Assembly (NCBI GenBank): GCA_045837725.1
Contig: JBEWZL010000098.1
Location: 310,001 to 374,000 of the forward strand
DNA length: 64,000 nucleotides
Direction: 5' to 3'
Source of the DNA: Vermamoeba vermiformis
Taxonomy: Eukaryota > Tubulinea > Echinamoebida
In this document: positions 57,401 through 64,000 of the stretch, piece after piece
Layout of the letters: each line of letters opens with the position of its first letter
Numbering within the stretch: the stretch's first letter is position 1
The notes under the pieces: generated by a model
Seen by the model: only the letters and a program-made list of their open reading frames with translations
What the model was told of the DNA's origin: nothing
The model's database searches: none
Program-made: the position numbers and the translations under genes

Positions 57401-57694
57401 CTCGGACCGTTTGAATTCACTTACACTGCACTTGGTAGTAAGTCAGACACTGCTCGACAAAAATATTAACCGTACACAGGTACGCCGATAGCACAAGCAG
57501 TCAACGTGACACAAACTCCGATTGATTTGTATCCACAACACGGTGCACCAGTAGCGTCAACTGCTCCAGTACCACCAACGGACACGGGCTCATTGCCCAA
57601 TGTGACTGTCAGTGCGCCACAGGCGAAGCAAGTCTCTTCGGCCTCCAACGTCATTTTCAAGCTGTGGTTGTTAAGTTTTATTATGTACATTTGA
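54442..57694 (+). CDS. GPI-anchored M4 (thermolysin-like) metallopeptidase with TIG-like domains; frame break near the active site
   Basis: Sixteen inferred exons: 54442..54499, 54549..54686, 54760..54782, 54844..54900, 54967..55139, 55189..55535, 55590..55750, 55808..56032, 56085..56356, 56404..56503, 56561..56605, 56661..56748, 56796..56998, 57054..57267, 57319..57437 and 57480..57694, about 812 residues. Parts in order: signal peptide (ILFVCLLFIHVARA), an FTP/PepSY-like propeptide (SYQQLYEGLIVESALLKV), the catalytic domain (CPNAMFYIDRSYYC, DVTGHEWGHGYSDM, YQYQSGALSESFADIIGE, DGGGVHANSGIPNQAY), TIG-like Ig domains (YNPGSGSFEGGTTLTINGQD) and a GPI tail. HEWGH with QSGALxESxxD is the zinc and glutamate site of a bacterial-type M4 branch. 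Within exon 7 the frame changes between the YC segment and DVTGHEWGH, and no intron explains it. Either the sequence has an error there or this allele is not functional. Close convergent neighbour at 57716. Confidence 0.75.
55555..55566. promoter_or_regulatory. TGACACGTGTCA palindrome in intron 6 of the M4 peptidase gene
   Basis: Exact 12-mer in intron 55536..55589, about 20 bp before the acceptor. A 10-bp core (GACACGTGTC) also lies in an intron of the M13 peptidase gene at 47015..47024. Confidence 0.6.
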
Positions 57695-57715
57695 TAAACA
57701 ACTGCTTTACGACGA

Positions 57716-60700
57716 CTAATCGTCTTTTTTCACTTTTTCAACGACTTGCATCATTTTGCGCCACTCGTGCAACAATGAACTGATGGTGTACAAAAACGCG
57801 TTGAATTTGAGCATTTCAGGGTGCCATTTGTGCAATTGTTTTGAATCGATTTCGTTCTGTCTCGTCATTCGATGACGTTTTTGAATCTTTTTCAACGTTG
57901 CCTTGATTTTCTTCGTGGCGATGTGATACGTGGGATGCAACGCACTCGTCGTCATAAATCCGCGGAATAAGTGCACTTGAATCTCCGCAATTTTGGAGAT
58001 CTGTTGGAAGTCCTTTTCTAACGGTTCGAAGACGCCTTTGACCATCTCGGTGCTGAATCCGCCGTGCAGAGCTCCTTCAGCGGCGCTCAGTAAAAACACC
58101 AAGTTCGACATGTGCTCCATGAATGTAATGTACAGGTGTCGCTTCAATTGTCGAAAATACAGTTCTGACTTGGCTTCCTTTAACCACCTATTTTCAACAT
58201 CAGTTGGATAACTCAAAGAAGACATTTCGTAATACTCACTTGCTCTGCACTTGTATCGTCGAATTGAGCTCAGCGACTTGAGCCGAGACGTCAATGTGAT
58301 TGATTTGGACTTCAGAGACAGACAGAATTGAGTGCATGATGTCAGCGCACTTCGATATGGTCGTCAAGTAACTTTCTTTCAATCGTCTGTACGTTAGAAC
58401 GGGCCACGGCAAGCTCGTCAGAATACCCAGAATTACACCTAGGAGATGCGTTATGTAAGTCCAAAAATAGCTCTTTTACTTACCGGCCAGAATATTCAAG
58501 AATCGATACAACACGGTCCAATCCATCCAATTAATATTTGGATACGAGGGATAGGCAATGATCAAGAACGTAAGTACGGCCACCACCCTGAAGTAGTCGT
58601 TATTAACTAAAGAAATAAATATTGAAGAAGCGACTTACATCGAGTACGGTTTCTGATAGAACTCGCTGTACTGAATGTACGTGGCAAGGAAGCAGAACAC
58701 GAATGTGAATGCGATCAATATTGCCAGTGGATTGGCGTACGTGCCTGCAATCATCGTCACGAGTGCCACTGCAGCACCGATTAACGTGCCAATAATGCGA
58801 TGTACGCCGCGCTTGAAAGTGGCCCCAACAGTTGGCGTCAGAATGATAATGAATGTGATCATCGTCCAATACGAGCGCACGTTGGGCAAGATCATTGCCA
58901 CTGCACCATCGGTCAGTCATTAATATTGTTTCGCCGTTACACTTACCGTACACGGACGCCACGCTGATGATGGCTCCGAACACGGCCAATCTGATCGGAT
59001 ATTTCCACTGTTGATTGTGCCATATTTGTTTGAAGTTTTGCAAGTATTCTTTTTGGGGCTTGCCAGTCTCTGCAATAATTCGCGTTAGTGCGGAACACGA
59101 CATTAAAATACTTACTGTTGGTGATGTCTTTGAACACTAAATACACGTCCACGAACGGATACGCCAGGACACTTCTGACCGCGTAATTGTAGTGCCACGT
59201 CTTGTCGTGGTGAATCAGCTCGCTGAACTTGGTGACTGCCTCTTCGAGTGCTTGCAACTTTTCGACGAGCGTGATCAATTGCCATAAATAGAAATTCATG
59301 CGCGTGACTTCGGCGGTCGGAGTGACTCTCAATTCACCGTTGTACTCCATGTCTTTAATCTGCTCGAGATACTCTTCGGAAATTATGTCAATCAAACTGC
59401 GCAGCGTTGGTTTTCTGCTCGGATCTGCTGCGAACTTTGGGTGGCCAGCTTCAATGAGCAACATGTCTTCTTCTTCCAGCTTTGCGTAGTCTTTTGCTTT
59501 TGAAGTGAACACGTAGTGAAGTTTGTCGCGTGTAACGTCGACGTGTGCATAAAACTAAATATTAAAATAATTATAAATGAAATATTATAAATTAGTCGTA
59601 ATAAAAATGAAATATTTAGCAAATGAGTAATTTAATTCGTCTTACTCGGTTCTGCAGCAATTCGATCTGCGGCATTAATTTCGGCAATATATCGTGCACA
59701 GTATTACTTCGTTTTACGAGGCCGTGTCCCAACGATATCTTCATCGTCACCAAGTTCGCGACGAGTGAGTCGAGTTTCTTGATGATCTCTTCTTCTGCAG
59801 CGAAGATTTCGGGATTGACCCACCTGGCAGGATATCAATAAATGAAAATAAATAGCGTAGAGTATAATAAAAATACGATACCTCTCTAATTTGCTCTCCT
59901 CTAACATCGAATACAGCCAACGAATATTCTTGATTAATTTGTTCGAAATGTGCGTCAGTTTTCGCGTGTCTGCATCGCGTTCCAACTCGGCTTTCAAAAT
60001 TTCTTTGTCCAATTCAGTCATTGCATCGCCGTGCACGATGAGCTCTTCTAATTTTTTGATTTTCATCGTCAATCTCGGCTTCTTTGACAGGCGCAGCAAG
60101 ATCAATAACATTTTATTGCACCGCTTCAGTGTCAACGAGAATTCTCGCGGCAACTTGATCACCCACCGCGCTGGAAATAAGAGCAAGGACACGATGCAGA
60201 ATATATATCCGATGACAGACAGCATGACGTACTGCACTGGCGGCGAGTAATAGTAATTCCGCTGAAAGTCAAACGGAGGCGGGAAAATCAGCACTAGCAG
60301 CAAACTCCAGCCAATGAATCTGACGCAAGTGACATGCAACAGTTTTGGATCTGCGGCGACGTACAATAATCCGATCAACGCTGTCCAAAAAGTAAACATT
60401 GCGATCCCGATCCAGACATTGTCGTGAGTGATCGGGTAAAATGCTAAATTTGGAATTGCTGCAACAATACCTGTATAATAATGAATAAATAACTTACAAA
60501 TAAATAATATTTATATTTACGAACCAGAAGCCAGCAAATATTTAGCGGATTGGATAGAGCCACCGAGGCTATGACTGGCGGACATCAAGATCCCGACTAA
60601 AATTGTCATCCAAACGGGCCAAGCCCCAGCGGGATCTAATATAACGTAAGTTTGTGGTACGAACCAAAATACGGACGATGCTAATATGGCACTGGTGACA

Positions 60701-60956
60701 CGCAATGCCGTCCGAAGTCGAATGAGCGAGATCGAACAGTGCTTCGTGAGATGAATTTTATCTTTGTAAAGCCTGCAATATTTAAGTGATAATTAGTTAT
60801 TAGACGTGAAAACGATTTCCATAACTTCGATCGAGCGTTTATTTTGCCGGCAAAGCTTTATTATTATTATTTTTATTGATAACCGCTCGAAGTATGTAAA
60901 CTCACCGTAGTAAAATAAATTACTAATAATTAAATTTACCTTTTCTTGGGTTCCAT
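57716..60956 (-). CDS. FUSC-family (aromatic acid exporter/ALMT-like) membrane transporter
   Basis: Ten exons give 876 residues: 60956..60940 (17 nt), 60772..60525, 60470..59882, 59823..59646, 59554..59116, 59069..58947, 58900..58639, 58587..58484, 58438..58240 and 58187..57716. Two hydrophobic blocks are separated by a long charged domain, the layout of FUSC/ArAE proteins. The N-terminal block has ALRVTSAILASSVFWFVPQ and PVWMTILVGILMSASHSLGG. The C-terminal block has YPIRLAVFGAIISVASVYVA, then SYWTMITFIIILTPTVGATF and RIIGTLIGAAVALVTMIAG, which matches the WxxxT...P..G.T..RG..RxxGTxxG pattern. Relatives in bacteria, plants and fungi export organic or aromatic acids. The C-terminal 190 residues are helical, charged and probably cytosolic. 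A gttcgt donor is used at 60524, as in other genes here. Confidence 0.85.
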
Positions 60957-61876
60957 ACGGTAAGTGCAAAGTTAAGGATCTGCTTGGCTTGGCGCGAATT
61001 GACGCGTGGTAGGCTGAATCACTGTTACTTATTAATTCAACAATTGTTGTCTCATGCGAGGTTTTGAACGTGGATAAACAAGTAAAATAAATTCCCGTCC
61101 AATTTTCAAAGGACGGACGTGCGCCGTCCCAAGTTCTTAAAATCCGACAAACTGTGCACAACATGAGAGATTTTGTATATGGATGTTACAAGCTCGATGC
61201 GTAAAGCTCCTCGTTGAGACTGTAATTCCGGCCTTGATTCCGAGGTAAATTCAAACTAATTCTAAAAATGAATGGTTTAAATCGTTTAAAAATACTAGAA
61301 TTATTTTGATTAATTTTCCATCATTTCTAGGCTTCAAAACTGCATCATCCAAAATTTTGGACCGAATCTGCCCAATCAGGCTAATTCGAGCAAACACGCG
61401 CCTTGTGCAAATCTTCGGGACTATTTTTAATACGAAAGAAATCATCACGGCGAAGAGGTTCAGCCGTGTAAGCGCGTAAGTTTATTATAACCTATTTTGA
61501 TCTATTTATTAAACAAATATTGATTGATAATACGCCAACACTGACTGCTTATAGATCAGGATTGGGCGTGCGGTTGATGGGAAGCCAACATAATTTAATA
61601 AGGGGCGTCAAGTTCAGGCCACTTCAGTGATTCCAAACGTGTCGCGTTAGGCGAAGGTACTTCCTTCCAGATATTTTAAGTGCCGAAGGTTCGGGAATCG
61701 AGCAAAGAATATTCTAGGTGACATTTTAATGCGCTGTCAAAGTGAGTAGTTGAAAGATTTTTCTTCTTCTTTCAGAACTTGCGCGTCCTCTTGTGAATCA
61801 AAAAATATACAAAGTGATTCGCAATTAACAAATCATTTTATATTTAATTGTTAACAACGCTACCAGCAATATCATT
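60957..61876. other. Intergenic region, divergent promoters (0.9 kb)
   Basis: AT-rich DNA between the FUSC gene (-) and the propeller-like gene (+). A 123-codon frame on the minus strand overlaps the FUSC first exon in another frame and lacks features. No tRNA-like T-loop found. Confidence 0.5.
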
Positions 61877-63046
61877 ATGTTGGCGAAGTCCATCGTTCTT
61901 GCCTTCGTGTTGCTCTGCGGATCTACTTGGTCGACCCGAACCTTTGAGCGAACCGTAAGTATTACGCTATTTATTACACTTAAAATATACTGATGTTTAT
62001 TAGAAACTTTATACGACCCGAAACAGCCCAGCGTTTCAATGCCCACATTTAATTGGAGACATTGCTGGATCCGGTCGAAATGTTTCTGCCCTTGACGGCA
62101 ATGGCGCTAGCGTGCGCATATTCCAACGTCAATCGGACTCTAACGATTTTTACAACAATGTCACCAGTATGTCAGTGGATGCGGGAGGCTACGTCATCGA
62201 CACTAACAGCAAATGGTTCTCGTGCTTGCATCCGTCCGGCTACTCTTTACTATGGCAGGTCAGTTCGCATGGCTTCGTCTACAACGAACAGAAGTTTCAA
62301 ACTGGTGGAATTTTCTCTCTACTTTTAACGGATGGCAGCTACATCACAGTAGTGACGGCTAATTCATTGGACACATATCGCTACAACTCTTCTTATTTAT
62401 GGAGCCTTGACAACTCGTTTGCATTCCAGAGGATCCTGCTTTACCCCTGTTTGGAATTTCAACAACCGAAGATTCTTTTGCAATCCTTGATGCGGTCTAT
62501 GCCAGAGTTCAATTATACGCTAGACGTGGTTGGTCGTGGTATTATATGGACGTTGTGCCTTTAGTCACCACTTTGGGCATTCCTCGAGTTATTGTTCCCA
62601 TCAGCAATGGACGCAAGACTTTGATCGTCTCTTATGCTAATACCGTTGAAACTCCTTCAATTCCTTCTGGTGCTGTCGTCGTGCACACGAAAACAATTGG
62701 ATACTGGCAACCCTCTGTCATATTAGCGACAGATCTCAGTATCAAACCAACCGCTGAATTTGGATCTGCACTTCTAGCACTGGATGATAAAAGAGTTTTT
62801 ATATCAGCACCTAAAGCAGGATATGATGCCGATCATCAAACTGGTGGCCAAGTCTTCTTATTGAACCAATTATTGAATGGCACATGGGCAGTGACAAGAG
62901 AGATTGTAACAACAGAGCAGCCCAAAGTGTTGTTTGGCACTGGCCTTGCACGAACTGACATGGATGTTATCATTGCTGCTGGCCAAAGTACATTTGCCCA
63001 GAATTATTGCTATTTGTACACTGTGCCGTTTTATCAACTTTCATGA
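61877..63046 (+). CDS. Secreted propeller-like protein with an unexplained frame change
   Basis: Exon 1 (61877..61954) encodes a signal peptide (LAKSIVLAFVLLCGSTWS). Exon 2 begins at 62004. Its first frame gives beta-strand-rich sequence (LIGDIAGSGRNVSALDGNGA, SVRIFQRQSD, LLTDGSYITVVTANSLDTYR) to about 62430. From there a second frame carries the protein-like sequence (DPALPLFGISTTEDSFAILD and SWYYMDVVPLVTTLGIPRVI) to the TGA at 63044. The C-terminal part has FG-GAP/PQQ-like phrases (EFGSALLALDDKRVFISAPK and TGGQVFLLNQLLNGTW), suggesting a beta-propeller. I found no good donor/acceptor pair that joins the frames without deleting coding-like sequence. A sequence error, a relic gene or an unusual intron are all possible. 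Confidence 0.55.
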
Positions 63047-63303
63047 TTTTAAAATGATCTGAAAATTATCATTGAATAAAACTGTTAAATTAAAACAACA
63101 ATTAATGAATTGAGTCACACAACCTGCCTTTGGTACCAACTTAGTGGTAAAGATACATGTGTGGTTAATTATTTTCTGAAACCAAAAATGCAAAAGTTTA
63201 TTAAAATAAACTAAAACACAGTGCTTAGGATACTATGAGTCCCTAGCAACTTTTCAATTGATTTTCAATACAATCAATTCTCAACAACAGAGCCATTCTT
63301 GGT

Positions 63304-63663
63304 TCATTGACATTGGCATTGTTCTTTTTTAGTACATTTTTGTAAGATTTGTTTCCAATGACAGTTGCACTCATTGCAAATGATCTGAGGAAATTTTACT
63401 TTCAGGTTCAACTAAAGATTGTCCATCAGATAACTGTAATGGATGGTTATGGAACCTGTGGAAAGTTGTATTCCTCTTTAATTTGGTGATTGACCTTGGC
63501 CCACACATCAAGGATGAAAATGAAGAAACTTTCAAGTATGGTACCTTCCATTGGTTGCTTTCATTTGCTGTTTTTGACTGAAAGATGAAGATTAGAATAG
63601 AGTTAAAATAGACATGATTCAAGCCACTTACATTGGATATGGCAAGGTCCACGAGTCTCAGTC
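63304..63663 (-). CDS. Chain of mini-exons with a Cys-rich C-terminus, 5' end unresolved
   Basis: Four phase-consistent exons, 63663..63632, 63577..63545, 63494..63456 and 63411..63304, encode about 70 residues that end in a Cys-rich tail (FPQIICNECNCHWKQILQKC, then TKKEQCQCQ). Each junction has GT-AG ends and introns of 44-54 nt, so the chain is unlikely to be chance. The start is not found: the upstream 200 bp before the neighbouring gene's stop has no in-phase ATG exon that I can place. The tail might bind zinc. It could be the end of a small gene or a remnant of a larger one. Confidence 0.4.
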
Positions 63664-63865
63664 CTGAAGAAATTCAATTTTTCGAAGAAATGTTCGGAAA
63701 CTGTAATAATTCATACAACTAAATTAAATAAATAGTACGTTAAAAACAAACAGAGCATGCTAGAGAAAAAACAAAGTTTATGAAAAAGAATTTTGCATAT
63801 GAAAAAGATGTATTTATTGTAAAACAAAACCTGCTACAGGCAAAAAGTTTTACAAGTCAAATGCC

Positions 63866-64000
63866 CTACTTGGCATTAGATTTGGACTTCTTGGTGAAGT
63901 TTGTAGGTGACGAAGGTTCATCACGTTTGCGCTTTTTGGAAGTTGCCGGGGTTTCATCCATGATGCCAGGCACATAAGGAGTCTCAGGCAAATCCTCATC
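63866..64000 (-). CDS. 3' end of a gene for a basic Ser/Pro-rich protein (partial)
   Basis: The last 44 codons are visible, read from the window edge to a TAG at 63866. They encode DEDLPETPYVPGIMDETPAT, then SKKRKRDEPSSPTNFTKKSK and SNAK. The cluster KKRKRDEPSSP is a classical nuclear localisation signal next to an SP phosphorylation site. The rest of the gene lies outside the window, so no family can be given. Confidence 0.6.
   Translation of the reverse strand, partial: DEDLPETPYVPGIMDETPATSKKRKRDEPSSPTNFTKKSKSNAK

Noticed and set aside
60793-61164. 123-codon minus-strand frame at the FUSC gene start
   Set aside because: It reads through the FUSC first exon in a different frame. The 17-nt exon plus intron model gives a much better N-terminus.
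61550-61700. Possible small RNA gene in the 61.5-kb intergenic region
   Set aside because: A short GC-richer stretch with a GGTTCGGGAATCGAGC word does not fold into a tRNA-like cloverleaf by eye.
1-64000. tRNA, rRNA, CRISPR, LTR or virus-like elements
   Set aside because: I looked for T-loop consensus words, repeated spacer arrays, paired terminal repeats and reverse transcriptase or capsid-type motifs and saw none.

Overview
The window is nuclear DNA of a unicellular eukaryote, most likely an amoeboid protist. It has about 22 protein genes on both strands, close together, in an AT-rich background with more GC-rich exons. Nearly all genes are cut by very short GT-AG introns (typically 46-75 nt) with gtaag/gtacg donors and a CTAAC-like branch site just before the acceptor. 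A cortexillin-like protein with tandem CH domains and a coiled coil, two divergent actins, Rab-like GTPases and large GPI-anchored surface proteins suggest an amoebozoan or similar amoeba. I cannot name the species. Exon coordinates below were worked out by hand from splice signals and reading-frame continuity. I found no tRNA, rRNA, CRISPR array, or viral or LTR element.

Layout. 1-4.9 kb: an unknown partial gene (-), a small probable mitochondrial protein (-) and a membrane-anchored acyltransferase of the condensation/wax-ester-synthase type (+). 5-7.5 kb: the cortexillin-like actin cross-linker (+). 8.7-15.7 kb: a 2277-residue GPI-anchored adhesin of about 20 invasin/Big_1-like Ig repeats (+). 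16-18.8 kb: a membrane protein with four central TM segments between propeller-like parts (+). 18.9-21.6 kb: a chromatin-type protein with a SAP domain, an AT-hook and a likely PP1-docking motif (+). 21.9-24.5 kb: a mitochondrial carrier (-) and a gene whose last exon has two possible frames (+), separated by a promoter that holds a 30-bp perfect palindrome.

24.7-27.8 kb is the most unusual part. Two tandem genes and a broken third copy fuse an N-terminal F-box to a Rab-like GTPase whose P-loop lysine and G4 motif are changed; the two intact genes end in CaaX boxes. 28.3-31.5 kb: two tandem intronless divergent actins with patchy identity that suggests gene conversion. 31.7-35.1 kb: a DxD glycosyltransferase, a PlsC-type acyltransferase starting 7 bp after it, and a convergent extended SDR reductase. 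35.6-50.5 kb: a 2449-residue, 18-exon GPI-anchored protein with DUF11-like repeats (-), an M13 neprilysin-type peptidase (+) and a short paralogue of the giant protein's C-terminal half (-). 50.7-57.7 kb: a coiled-coil membrane protein (-), a GH28 polygalacturonase (+) and a GPI-anchored M4 metallopeptidase with TIG-like domains whose frame breaks near the active site (+). 57.7-64 kb: an FUSC-type membrane transporter (-), a secreted propeller-like protein with an unexplained frame change (+), a small Cys-rich exon chain (-) and the 3' end of a basic protein gene (-).

The region is rich in secretory and cell-surface functions: three GPI adhesins, a GPI peptidase, an ectopeptidase, a pectin hydrolase, a glycosyltransferase and cortical actin proteins. 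This fits a cell that attaches to and digests other cells or plant matter, but the genes do not form an operon-like unit. One sequence feature crosses gene families: the 12-mer TGACACGTGTCA occurs six times, five of them inside introns.
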